Of a DNA stretch of 64,000 nt, positions 1 to 13,600 are shown one piece after another. The position numbers were made by a program, and so were the translations under genes. Below the pieces are notes generated by a model that had not been told where the DNA came from, searched no databases, and saw only the letters and a list, made by a program, of their open reading frames with translations. Origin of the DNA: Aspidiotus rigidus (lineage: Eukaryota > Arthropoda > Insecta > Hemiptera > Diaspididae); the NCBI GenBank assembly GCA_035079385.1, contig JAVHKY010000035.1, forward strand, positions 3,286,001-3,350,000. The letters are read 5' to 3'. Positions within the stretch are counted from its first letter, which is position 1, and each line of letters opens with the position of its first letter.

Positions 1-335
1 GGGTTTGATTTACTTTAAAAGCGAATATTATGTTGATATCCAGAAAAGAGTTGTATGTATGTATATGGACAGATGATAAATTTGTTGAGATTTTGCGTTG
101 CATACTGAAAAGTGGATAGAAGAGAGGAGAGACGGGTGGGTAGAAAAATTTGTAACTTGGTCATATTGCAGTATTATTAAATTTTCTGGCATAGCCAAAT
201 AAATGAAAATCATGTTCCATGTCTTTTATATTTTATCAGTCATCATGAAATATTTCAGTCTAGGCTTCTACTAGGTCAAGTGTTCGTGAGATATTATTCG
301 TTTACCCCTTTACCTATCTTGGCGTCGTATAAGTC
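1..335. other. no feature recognised
   Basis: AT-rich sequence with stops in all frames except short chance stretches. It does not resemble the upstream region of copies B or C, so it gives no promoter or first exon for copy A. Confidence 0.5.
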
Positions 336-602
336 TTGTATGAGAAATATTTTGAGGTAATTGTGGGTGTTCTATATTTTGAGGTATCAACTTTCGGTGG
401 GGCGACGAGCGATCTCGCTGTTGTATTGGAATGGTGTGAGAAAATTCAGGTCTTTTTTGAGAAATATGAGGTAGCGCGAACTCGCTCCGCTCGTTCGCCC
501 CCTGTCTCGCTGTTGTATTGGAATGGTATGAGACAATTCAAGTCTAGGGGACTTGGAAAAATTTCGACTATCCAGCCATATATGATAGGAAGAGGGACTT
601 AG
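336..602. repeat. short direct duplication plus one minisatellite-like unit
   Basis: A stretch reading tcgctgttgtattggaatgg occurs twice, near 413 and 508, each preceded by a related GAGAAATAT-TTGAGGTA-like stretch, so this is a tandem duplication of roughly 95 bp. Bases about 545-600 carry one unit (catatatgataggaagaggg and flanks) of the same minisatellite found at 10560-10960 and 22600-22960. The open frame across this interval looks like a by-product of the repeat. Confidence 0.55.
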
Positions 603-982
603 AAAATTTTCTAATCATCAATTATATTAATTATTTATTTATTTAATTATTTAATTATTTAATTATTTAATTATTTAATTATTTAATTATTCAATTATTT
701 TTTATTTATTTAATTATTTAATTTTTTATTTATTTAATTATTTAATTAAATAATTACTTAATTATTTAATTATTTAATTTTTTATTAATTAATTAATTAA
801 TTAATTAATTATTTATTATTATTACGCGGGTGTACTCGCGAATTTCTGAATCACCCACGGGGTAGAGATTTTCTAATTAATAATTATATTAATTATTTAA
901 TTATTTATTTATTTAATTATTTAATTATTTATTTATTTATTTATTTATTTAATTATTTAATTATTTAATTAAATAATTATTT

Positions 983-1031
<49 letters not shown>

Positions 1032-1075
1032 TTATTAATTATTATTATTACGCGGGGTGTACTCGCGAGTTTCAA
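603..1075. repeat. AT-rich simple-repeat block in two units
   Basis: Long runs of TTAATTA, ATTT and AATT tetranucleotide repeats. Two blocks, about 600-860 and 865-1070, begin with the same motif (TTTTCTAAT-AATTATATTAATTA) and end with the same GC-rich signature (attacgcgggtgtactcgcg), so the block is a two-copy repeat of 200-260 bp with internal microsatellite. Confidence 0.75.
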
Positions 1076-1689
1076 AATCGGGGTCTGGCGAGAGAAAAGA
1101 CATGGAACATGTCAAAAGTTTTTAGTGGGTAGTTACTGCTCCGTCTAAGAGAAGGAATATGATCTATAACGAGATGTGACCTTCTGCAGATACATTTCTT
1201 TTCCGTGAGTGAAATGTCATAGAACACAAGTAGGGTGTTGAAGATTATAATTAAATAAGTTTACAGTTAATGAATATAGTTCTGCGTCACAATAGGGGCT
1301 GTGGGTAGGTCCCGGGTTGAGTGAGAGTATATGTGTGTGCGTGTGGAAGTGTTTGATTTTTATAGATCCAGTGAGTTGAGAAAGATTCTCATGGCTTGGT
1401 ATTAATCAGAGAACCTACAGAATAAACGTTGAGAATCCGAGAAAATATTGAAGTGATGGAGACTGCCTCTTAAGGAGGGGCACATTTCGGAAAGTAGATA
1501 TAGCGTAACAGTTTAGAATGAGTAGTGGTACAAGTAAAGAAGGATCGTCGTACTTTGAGAAATTACAAGCTTGCCGGGTTAGGTACGTATAAGAGTCCGG
1601 TCAAAGGAGAGGCCTTCTTACTTGCATTTATCGAAATTAATTAAATCATAAAATCTCATATGCTCCCTAAAATTTTTCATTTATTTCAG
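1076..1689. other. upstream of copy A exon 2; first exon not found
   Basis: In copies B and C a 52-nt exon encoding a signal peptide lies 963-1411 bp before exon 2. No matching ATG exon followed by GTAAGT is visible here or earlier in the window. Either exon 1 of copy A lies left of the window, has diverged beyond recognition, or has been lost. A polypyrimidine-AG acceptor ending at 1689 is present. Nothing else is recognised. Confidence 0.55.
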
Positions 1690-4600
1690 TCGGTTCATCA
1701 GCTGAAAACGAAAAAAATGTTTGTAAAACACCTGATTGCTACATCTCATGTGAGTTGAAATTTCTCATTATGAAAAGGATACTTTAGACATAGCTGTAAC
1801 CATGTACATAATGCAGCATTGTGTTGACGAAAATAAGTTTTCTGATCTTCTTTATCATACTGTGCAGCCGAAATGCTAAAAATGTCAATGAACTCGACCG
1901 CAGATCCTTGCCATAATTTTTACGAATATGCTTGTGGTAATTTCCCATCGTATAAAAAAGGCAAATACAAAGTCGATGAAGAGTACGATTGGTTTACCGA
2001 ATTGGACAATGATCTTACCACACGTTTGAATGGTAAACAAGTAGTGACTTTCTGTGAAAATCGAACAGTTGCTCAAGAATTTCATTCTACGTGCTTTTTT
2101 TTTTTGCAGAGTTCATGAATTCAACAGATACAGCGGCTTACGACTTGAAAGCATTGAAGAAAATGCAATTGTTTCACAAATCATGTTGGAATTTAAGTAA
2201 GTGATGATCATATTAGTATGTAGTACTATACAAGTCCCCAACTCTTTTGCAACCACAACGTCGTTTTTTGAATTCCTTCTTGATTTTCTTTATTCTTTTC
2301 TGTTCTCACCTCCGTGAAAAATTCTGAGTAAACTTCCTATCTCCTGTTGCATTTTATGCTCAAAAATTGTATCAATTCCATCTCCCCAACCTGAATTCCA
2401 GTCTAGAACCTGGCGATTTTCTAGTTTCGGTGGCTTTTGTTGGCTTCTGTGTTTTCTATTTTAATTGTACAAAATTTTTTTATAGGCACTTCTCATATTT
2501 ATCCGTACCTCGAAGGTCAAAAGTCTCCCAAGTTTTCTTTTCGTACTCATATAATTAGCTTGAAAGTCCAGATTTTCTCAAGTACCTATAAACCTCGAGA
2601 AGTCCAGGTTCTTCTCGAATACACAGCTGGAAAGTCGGAATTTCTCCTAAACTATAATATCACAGCCTGTACTCCCCTTAAAACCTTGATCAACTTACCC
2701 AGCTCCTTGGAAAATTGGGCTACTTTTTCTATCCCCCTTGCCTGAAGAGACCCGTGTCTCACTCGTATAATCATGGTCACATTCAAAAATTTTTCGCGAT
2801 CATCCCTACTCTTAAATTTCCAAGATTATTCGTCGAATTGGATACGGACGATTCGCTAGTTCACAGCAAAAGTAGTATTTAGTGAGTTTCAAGCTAATCG
2901 AACAATGGTAAAACTTGTCAAGCTCTTGGATTCATCAAATAGGCTGCGATCTGAACAATACAACCGACTTTTTTCCAGAAAATATGGAAAGTGTTGCTGT
3001 GGAAACGATTAAAGAAATCATGTCCGAACTTGGTGTTCAGTACGTAGGTTTCAAAAATACGCAAAGTGGTTACAAATTCGATCGGTTCAGAGGAATAGCC
3101 AAAATAAAAAGGATCTTTGGAATTGATTTCCTATTCATGACTAAGGTTGTTCATGATGAAAAAACCAATACAACACGATTGCAGATATCAAATCCAGATT
3201 CTTGCACTCCGCCATTCTTGGAAACCCGGTGGGTAATATTTTATACCCCTTATTATTCCCTAAATAAAAAGGAAATATTACGGAATTTTCGCTATATAAT
3301 GGAAGCAACAGAGAAGTCATCCTGGTGGATTCCTTACCCTAGAAGAGTTCCCAACCTGGAAATACTCGGAACGAATTCTTCTTCCCTTGGTAAGGATCAG
3401 AGCTCGAAATCGCTTTTCCCTTTCTCTATGAAGATTTTAGGGAAGATACCGGATACCCTGATGACGTCACAATTTATGTGTCGGATGAGCCAACCCCGTT
3501 GATCTGTTCCTGAATGGATTTTCCGAGAAGTGTATCACGTACAAGCAGGGCCAGTAATAGGCACAAACTGGCACCAGCTATTAAAGTTTTTGTTATCTGC
3601 ACTATAGGTCGAGAAGTGATCGTGTATTTCCCAACGTTCGAGTTTTCCTGTCCGAAGAATTTGAAAAATACGCGATGAATATCAGTAAAATTTTTTTGGA
3701 TATGTATGGAAAATCAGCACCGATACTTACTCGTACATCAAAGTCAACCGGGGAGATCGCTTTTCAACATATGGCAAATTTCATATTGAAACGAAGCGAT
3801 ATTGTGAGCTGCTAATTTAGCTAGTTTCAGTGTGAAAATAATTTTATGGAAATTGTCGAAGAGGAATGAAGTTATGGGTCTGGATATCGGTCGACTTTTT
3901 TCAGGAGCATGTCCGCAGCCCCGCCCCCATCTCGAAATTTCGAATCCGTTCAATTTTGTTCCGTAAGTTTTAAATTTTCTGAACATACCCTTTTCCCACT
4001 GCATGAATTTAAAATTTGGGGGCTGAAGAAATGCGGACCCTCCATATTTCAACTTCAGGTTAAAGCCATAATTTTGTTCATTTTTTATCCAGCAACCATC
4101 AAATTTTGTTCACTCATCATACTCCCGTTGCAGATAATACAAAATGGGGGGGGGGAGGGGTTGGAGAAATGCAGTCGTCTATGAAATTTGGATAGAAATG
4201 GACCTCTTTTAGGTCAATGTTAAAAAGAAGAGCTTTTACTTGTGTCTATTAATCGAATGATATTTGTTAGCTGATAGGGAGCCTAACGAAGCTATTAAAG
4301 CTGAAAGGCTCATCTTCAATAGCCCAGCTACTTGTCTAGTGCCATAAATCTCTACTCATAACTTCAGTGATATTTACAGTGCAGAATCAGCAGAATGAAA
4401 AATGTGCTCACTGAATTATTTGAGGATTCGACTGACCCAACCTACGAGAAAATGACTTTAAAATCTCTCAAGGAAGAAACAAAAAACGCTTCTTCTGCGG
4501 ACGACGGTGCCAATTTATTGGTAAGAATATCATTTTAAAATTTGGAATGCTAGCTTGGATACTGTGGTAGACAAAAGTACCAGCACGCTAATTATTGATG

Positions 4601-7600
4601 AATAACTCTTACTTGTAGTTCGATTGGGAGACCTATCTTGGCATTTTATTTGAAGGCATCGATGGTGTAAATGTCACTGATGAGTTAGAACTTTATGTTG
4701 ATAAATATGCATTCAAGCAGGTGATTGCTTTGTTGAAAAAGACATCAACGAGGACCCTAGGTACGTAAAACTATTATTTCTAGTTCAGACTCGACCAACC
4801 CGTTGATCTTTGTAGAAACTCGCGAAGGAATTTTTGAAAAAGTAAGAACCGCAAAAAGCTAATCAGCTTCAATTCATGATAATTCTGTACGATTCTGAGT
4901 TGAGTCCCGAGTACTGCGGGTGGCCCCTCCTGTAACCCAGTTGCGTTCCATGTGGAGCGGATCCTACGTAATCGTAGTTCCGAGCAGAGTCGAACGAACT
5001 ACGGAGGACTGGACTGAGTTCAGTACCGTACGTAATGCGGAGCTGAACATTTGAGTTGAGTCTCGAGCGCTATGTGATTCACACTTCCCTTCTCACTTTT
5101 GCAGACTGAAGACTGTCGACGTACGTTGGTATGATTGAAAATGTGAATCTAAATTACTGTAAGAGCCTCATCTTCTGAATTCTTAGCGGTTCGACTCACC
5201 AAGTGTTGCCACTGTTCCCTGCTTCATCACAGCGTCAGATCGTCACTTCTGTTTTCTGATGTCGATTATTTTTTTGTAAGCGTCACACTATCGATGAGTA
5301 CAAAAATTTTGGGATTCGTACTGTAAAATATTACGTTTAAATGAGAATGGAACGCTTCTCAAGCACTTGTCGTCCGCAAAACCGAGAAGGAGTATTCTGT
5401 TCAGATATGAAAATGAAATCTGGAAGCGGACAATATATGCGTTTAGAGTACGTAGGACTCAACTCCGAAGGAATTTTTAAGAACGCTGAAAATTTCCTCT
5501 TGGGGGACTTTATTTGCGACAAAGAGGGGTGAGGAGATTGTGTTGTCAATTCAGAGTTCTATCGTGAAGGAAACTGTCGAGGGTTGGCCTCGGAGACCAG
5601 AATCGTGTAATTTGGTAGAGATGAGGTACCTCCAGACCATAGGAAAGGCTTCCGGGAGATCATAGAATATGGATAACAGGGCGGATATGTTAAGGAATGC
5701 TCCGTTGATTTGAGATTGGAGATCGATGAGTGGCTGAAAGTGTTGTGTCCCTCAGTTGGATGGATTCCTCATAATTACCACACTTTTTTAGTTCGTTGCG
5801 TGACTGTATTTTTTTTTTCATTCAATCGTTTTGTCCTATTCTAAAACCATATTGGAAGGGAAAAAGGTAATTGTTAGATTCTATGTACCAAAAGAGTCCT
5901 TTATTAAGAATTTTTTGAAAAAGTTTGCCAAAAATGCTGGAAAGAGCTATAGGGCGGTATGAGGATGCATGGAGAGAGCCCAATTTAAGAACGGTTTCCC
6001 ACAGGGTGGGGTAGAGATTTGATGGAAGAAACAGTAACTTTACGTACCAGTTTTTGTATATTATGCCTTTATGACTTTGACGGACCCGCATTGCGTATTT
6101 GAAAAGCTTCCTTTTCTTCCTTATTTCTGGATTAGCATCCTCTAGGGAAAGGAAGGAGCGTCTTTCTCGAGAGCCTAATGGCACTGACATTCTTCAGGGA
6201 CTTTTGAAGTTTTCTTTTAAGCTTCATTATTTGCCTACTACTGCAGACTGTAGAAAAATTATAGAATCTGCGACTGAAAGATAGAGATACTTGTGAAGCT
6301 CCCTCCCGATACCAAAAGATGAATATAATAAGAAGAGATTTTGAAGAAAAGAATATTATGAAATATGATGATAGATCTAATATAATCGTATTTGTTCAGC
6401 TTTAGCGCTGTGGTTTGAAGCGTTCACTTTTATGCTACCGTTCACGACGTCGGAATTGAGAGAATTAGATTATAATGTGAAGAAGAATCTCGATATGAAG
6501 CCTACGACATGGTGAGACTTTTTTGTTCGGGAAATCACTTCCATGATTCAATTACTTATAATTATATAATTTTTCGTTACAGGGATGAGGATGTATGTAG
6601 TGATTTGCTTAAGAAAATATTTGGCTTTGTGGCGATGTATCACTTTTTAAATGAACCGAACTACTTGGAGGGAAAGAAACGGGTAAGTGTTTTCAAGTTT
6701 CATATCTCAGCATCAGTATTTTGAAAGCTAATGACTTCAAATTTGAAAGTTTTAATTCTCTAGTCCGTGTCTAGCTTGCTTAAACGTTTTGCAAAGAATT
6801 CATCAATCTGAGGAGACAAAGCTGTTCATAATAATCTGGACCTATAAATCAAATATTCTTGCATATGAAAGTATAAATGAAATATGAATGTTACGAGTAC
6901 ATTTTGTAAAAGCTGTACAAATGGCACGAGGCTTCTTAGGGGCGATACCAGAGGGGAAGATTAGGGGAAGCAGACCTCTTGAAAACGAGGACTTTGAAGT
7001 TATATTTTGAATTCTGACTCAAATAGATCCAAGGAAGGCCTATAGCCTTTACGGAGGTTGTAATTTCGAACTGTATTTCATACTTGATATAAATAAGGGT
7101 CGAGCTTCATGGAGAAAAAATGCCAGCATTCTTTTTTTAGAGGTATAAGCTCTTGGAGCTCAAAAACTATGTACGGAACTTGAAAAAATTTATCAACAGA
7201 GGTATTTCTTCGCTGCTACCCCAGATGCTTGTGATCCCAAAATATATTCCCAACCAGTATCGTTTTTTTAAGGCTGAAGAAATGGTTGAAGATTTGAAAT
7301 ACGCACTAATTGAAGTGATCAGCAAATCCGAATGGATAAACAATCAATCTCGAGTTGAAGCCGCAAAGAAGATTAATGAAATGAAATCTGAGATTCCCTA
7401 TCCATCATGGCTTTCCAATAGCACTTTGTTGGAATCGTATTATGAAAATGTAAGCGTTTACTACGACTTGCTTATAGTCTTGTTCTTGGTTTAATGTACG
7501 GGTCTTTCATTACACTAGGCAACAGACTGTTATCGAATATAGACCTGCTGCACGTCTTTATAGTTGATTCTAGAAGTATTTTCAACGCTGAATTCAAATC

Positions 7601-10600
7601 TGTTCTTCGTTTTTCGCCAACACGTTACGTTTTAGATTAGTCACGTAAAATATGACAAATCGTCACATTTTCAGCACATCACGTCACGTTGAGGACAAAA
7701 ATGATAACTCGATAAACTTGTACATGAAAATCTAGCTTCAATCTTCCTTCATCACAAATCAAAGGCTTAGAAAGATTCAAGAATATCCTTTGTGGAATCA
7801 TTTGTGAAATCATGATTGTGATCACAGCATCAAAACACAATATTCCGCAAGATCGCAAATTATTGATTTGAAGAATAGGTACGTACCAAATCTCTTTCAA
7901 CTTCTGATTTCTGATGAAGGACGATTCAAGCTAACCTTTTCTTGTATACAAGTTTATCAAATAATTATCTTTTGTTTTCGACATGATATGGCGCTGTCCT
8001 GAAAATATGACGATTTTTCATATTTCACGTTATTGTTCAAAAACGTGACGTGATAGCGAAAAACGAAGAACGGATTTGAATTCAGCGTTGAAAATACGTC
8101 TAGAATCAACCATAAAGACGAGCAGTATACTCGATATTGCCTAGTGTTACCATTAGAAGAAGTAAAGGGATTGGGATAATAGTAATAAGTAGTTTTTTTA
8201 AAATCATTTTCCGATGACAAACTATCATTTTTGTTTCTTGCTTCATTTCGTTTCTAGTACAAAATAAGGGAAGAAAATTTTTTGCTCACGTGGATCGGTA
8301 TACTTCGAGAAGATGTTCGAAAAAATCTAGCTCCCATAAAGGAGTTAACATTATTGAGGTAGGTAAATTTAAAATTCCAACCGTATACGAAATTTCAAGG
8401 GGTAGGATTTAATGGCCCAGTAAGAAAGATACAATGATCATTAGAAACGGCGCAAAAACAGTAAAAAAGTACAAGCAGCAGTATAAATAGCAATGAACAG
8501 TGAAAATAGAAAAGCACAGTAAAAAATGAACTTTATCAGTAGCAGCAAAATTTCAAGCGCACAGTAAAAAAAAAGTAAATGAATTCCAGTCATTAAAAAA
8601 ATATGTGAATTATTATAGACAATGTTAAATGTAAGCTATCGCACCAGAAGAGCTTTTTTCGCCTGCGCGGGTCTTCCTCATTTTCTTTTTTGACCAACCG
8701 GTACAGTCGAATCCTGAGAAGGTGGTGTCGCCAGTTTTAATCTAATTTGTATCCCTAACATATGTTTATAATTTCCTAGCTTCAAAAAGAACGGGCAAGC
8801 TCAGTTCCAGATTAAGGTGTGCTGCCACCGAGTGCAAAATTTTTTATGCCGCCCCAAATGAAAAAATTTTTCGCTGAAAAGAAAAATGGAAAATTTGCCG
8901 CCCTGTTCAACTGCACACTCTGCACACCTGGTAAACCGTGCACTGGGTAAGTGCAATGTGAACAGGGTCAATCATCGTCGTATATCGTAATAACCCACAT
9001 AGCAAATGGTGTTTCTTGAAATCCTCAATGAACGCCACTTCCCATTTTCCGATTGAAGTGTGCGTAGAGAAGCTATAATGAGAAATGAAGCAGCCGAACA
9101 CTGTGCAGCCATCAGACGCCCACTACATGAACAGAGTACATGAAGTGGCAATAACATGACTTCTACACACGGTGGTCATGTCATTTCATGTGCTGAAATA
9201 ATCTACTGGTCCAGTTATTTATCCGCAATTTCAAGTTTAAGAATGAAAAATTTTCAACTTGTCTATTCACTCTTGTCATCTGACATATTGTACTTCAAAA
9301 ATACTTTTGTTCATCATTTACAGAGACGCAAGTACGAATCCAATGATGGTGAACGCACGTTACTTAGAAACACGTAACTTAGTAGGTAAGTTCATAGAAT
9401 GACCGTCACGTCGTTGAAAAATTTTATTTGTATATTAAAACTAAGGGGTGCGTCCTATTGGTCTCGAGTAATAAAATAATACTCTTGAAGTACGGTCTGT
9501 TGATTGATGGATTGGTCGAAAAGATGATCATGGGTGGGAAGTGAAGCGGATATTGTCCAAAAAATCCAAAATTACAGTTTTTCATGGAAATGATACCTAT
9601 ATGATCATCTTCTCGATAGGCGCACTCGCGCTTCTACATCAGAATATCGTGTAATGGTCCACAGAGGTATAGCGCGAGAACTCTACCTACTACTTCTCTT
9701 CAAAATTGCAGTAAAGTCTCACGAAATACTTTTTATTTCAGCTGTGCCGTTTGATATTATGCATCGGCCATTTTTCGGTCATCCTCTCAGGTGAGTTGGA
9801 AATTCTTATGTTTCTCTACAAAACGTATTTGCCCAGTTTACTTATGAAAGTATATTCCAGGAATTTCCTTATTTAGTGCGTTCAAATACAGCTATAATAT
9901 GTACAAATCAATAAAATATAGTATCCCCCAAATCCGACAAAACTATTTGTACCCAAGCCGTCAGAAAATTATTTCAAGAATACCCTCACTACACGCTCTG
10001 TCTCTCGGATGGGTCTAAAACATCCAATAAAACAGCTTATGCCTACTCTATCTCGACGGGAAAATATTTTCAGATCGTACCCACAATATACCTCCCATAT
10101 TTACAGCGGAACTTATAGCCATAGTAACCTGCCTCTACCACCTCTCCCAACTTCTCTCAAATATTAAATTCCTTCTCTTCACTTAGTTCCCGTACAGACA
10201 CATAAAACTCCAACCTTATCATACAGCGCATTCTCGTCACACGTCATATTCTAAACTCAGTCAACACCCAAATAATCTAAATAATGGATTCCCGGTAACA
10301 TTGATTAAGCCATCAAACAAGCTATCTCGCCCAACCAAATAACTGATAATTACCCCTAGACTATACGACTCTCGAACCATATATGATAGGAGGGGGACAT
10401 AGAAAAACGACAGCTGCCTTAACGAAGTTAAACGAGGAACGCAGGGAACCTGTTTTATGAGTCAAATTGTATTTGGTATTGAGAATTCAAGAAGCCCAGA
10501 CATAGTATAAAGCTAGTATGAAGAAGGCCTAAACCTACTATAAGCCTAGTATAATATATGAAATAGTTCGAGAGTCTAAATATTTCTCGACTGTCGAGCT

Positions 10601-13600
10601 TATATATGATCGGTGTGGAGGGACTTACAGGAATTTCCACTCTCGAGCTATATCATGATAGGAGGACTTGGAAAAATTTCATCCTCCAAGCTATACACAA
10701 TAAAATCCGAAATTTTCCAAAATTAGAATAAATTCACCTTCCAAGCTATACGATAGGTATCAAAATTTTCCTATGTTTTTCGCCAGACGGCATATGGCGG
10801 ACATATGATAGGAAAAGGACTTAGAAATAAGTCCCTCTCTTGTCATATATAGCTCGAGAGTCGAAATTTTCCCAAGTCTCCCTCCTATCATGTACAGCTT
10901 GGAAGTCGAAATTTTCCCATCATAATATATGGCTCGAGAGTCGAAATTTTCTGTCCGGATGGCGCACGCCAAAATATTCAAAAGAAAACCCATAGAACGG
11001 GTTTCCTGTTAAACCCACTACCGTTTACTCATAGAACACACTTTGGCAAAATGAATCTAACAACAAACGGCTTACCATCCCTTGGTCATCCTTCATCAGA
11101 GACACAAGACGAGAAGAAGTAATTCTTTCCCGGCTAAGAATTGGTCACACAAAAATTACTCACTCTCACACAACCAACCCTCACATTAACCCGTCCATCT
11201 TGTCCTCACCGCCAACAAATCAATTCAACAGTTGATCATTTTTCCTCCTGCCCCCAGCTTTCATCTCTTCTTTATTCCACAAATACACCTGCCTCTCTAA
11301 CTCAAGCACTCAAAACCAACTGTAAAACCATTTGTGGTACCCTACACCGAGATAAATAGCCCTAGTGTAGCTGATGGCTTGTTTAAAAAAATATTAAAAC
11401 AAATGAATAAATTTAATATAATATGTGACGGACTGCGTGTTTCAGAGCCTTGAACTATGGTGGATTGGGAACGATAATAGGAAATGAAGTGACTCATGAG
11501 TTTGACATATCAGGTTGAAAATACTTATCAATTTTTTTCTTTTTTCTTTTTTCTCTCTCTCCCTCTTGTAATGTGGAATCCGCTATCACATTTTTTGAAA
11601 CGATGTACGTATTCTTATCCGGATTAGAATATCATAACTTGATAAATTTTAAGCTTTGACTCCTGTGGAGGGAAGGAGGTTCAACTTTGACATAGGAGAT
11701 TTAGCGTTGAGCTATATATGTTACAGTTAGAACCCGAAATCAGTAAATTCTAAAATTCACTAGTCAAAACTAGTTGCCACAAATGACTTTAGTCAGAACT
11801 AGTTTTGACTAGTTAATTCTAGAATAAAAAAATTGTTTGAATTCATCAGTAAATTCTAGTTATAACTGAAATGAATTGAAATTGTTCGAGTTCAAAAGGT
11901 GATGGTATTTCCAGACATACTTCGGCCAAATTGATAAATATTTGGTAGTTCTGCTCAACTTTGAGGATAAGTAGCTCACACTGGAATAAAATATACGAAA
12001 AAGTACTACATTTTTCTTCCTTAATTCACACATTAAACCGTACATCATACGAATTCGTCGGTCTATAAACGTTACAAGAGCAAACCTAACAGTGACTAAT
12101 TGACGCACACCATTCAAGTACAAACAAGCTTTGTGAAAAATAAAAATTCAAGGGTGTTGGAGGCTGGAGGCACTTTGTCTCTGGAGGTACCTTGCCTCCG
12201 CCTCCAATGAGGCGAAGATGGTGAGGATTTAAACCAAGATGTTGGAGGCTGGAGCATTTTGCCTCCGGAGGTACCTTGCTTCCACCTAGAGGCTTGGAGG
12301 TGCTTCCAAAGATCCTTTAGGAGGCACTTTTTTCAACAGTATTCTATTCCTCGAACCCTCATTCAGCCACTTTGATGCTAGCGCTGCTCGGTTCGAAGAA
12401 AAGCCAAAGTTTTAAATACACCTTGTGAGTATCATCTGTCATCTGGCAACACTGGTAGGCCAATATGCAACATCTGGTCACACTGATCAACGTTACAAGT
12501 GCCTTCGGAGGCGTCTCCAAAGACGTCTTTGGTTTCTTCGACAGTGCCTCCGGAGGCATTTTCTCCAATCTCAGTAATTGCGCTGGAGGCATTTTGAGGT
12601 ACTTCCAGAGACATACTTTGGAGGTCAGAAGACGCCTCCAAACGTGTCCACTGGAGGCAACCGGAGTCGGAGAGTCATTTTCTGTATTCGTTCCGGAGGC
12701 CTCTAAAAAAAATTGCTCCAACACCCTTGATAAAAATGCAATTACATTTGTACTAGGGAAGAAATTCATTTTACTGATTGGATTCACCCTTCTTGTTTTC
12801 ACTAGTTAAAACTAGTGTTCCCCGACAATCATAATTTCTTCTCTATTTCACTTTTTACTAGTCAATTCTAGTTTTCACTAGTAAAAACTAGTTTTACCTG
12901 AAATTATTTAAGTTAAAACTAGCTCCAATGCTGAGGGTCACGGTAAATTCTTGAGTTAATTAGTCGAAACTAGTTCTGACTAAAGTCATTTGTGGCAACT
13001 AGTTTTGACTAGTGAATTTTAGAATTTACTGATTTCGGGTTTTAACTGTAACATATACACAAAAAGAGCCGTTCAGGTCCGAATTGTAACTTCATTAGGA
13101 CTCCATTGCCAACTTTACCTTCTATAGTATGTACGAATAGATAGTAGCTATAAGATTCAGCTTCGAGACTTATATTTGTTGATGGGGAGAAAGAGTCTAT
13201 GCCTACTGCCTAGGTGGTTCTCGGAAAAATTGTCATCTAAAATCTGTACAGATGAGAGACTCATTGGAATTTTGAGTTCCGACTAGCGAGTTTCTCGCAC
13301 TTTATCTCGCTCTAAAAATATTTTCCATCCTAAACTCTTGTAACACATTTTTTTTTTTTTTCCTGTAAAAGAATGGACTTCTGACGAAGCAGAAGAATAT
13401 GTTAGTATATACCTTTTTGTAGTTTAACACTGTAAGCTGCAAACATCCACACTTAATATTAAGTACTCCTATCTATTATAATCTTTAAAAATACCTATTT
13501 TATTGAAATTCTTACTTGTAGGAGTCAAACACGATGGAAAAGGTCAAGAAAGAAACTGGTGGAAAGAGGAAACCATGAAGAAATATGAAGAGAATACAAA

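Noticed and set aside
336..602. 88-residue frame near the left edge as exon 1 of copy A
   Set aside because: Repeat DNA, no signal-peptide similarity to B and C, and no fitting donor.
8907..9157. Overlapping 61-64-residue minus-strand frames
   Set aside because: Intronic in copy A, no motif, absent from B and C.
12359..12809. Overlapping frames of 114-147 residues on both strands
   Set aside because: They lie in the self-complementary GGAGGC core of an inverted-repeat element and show no family motif.
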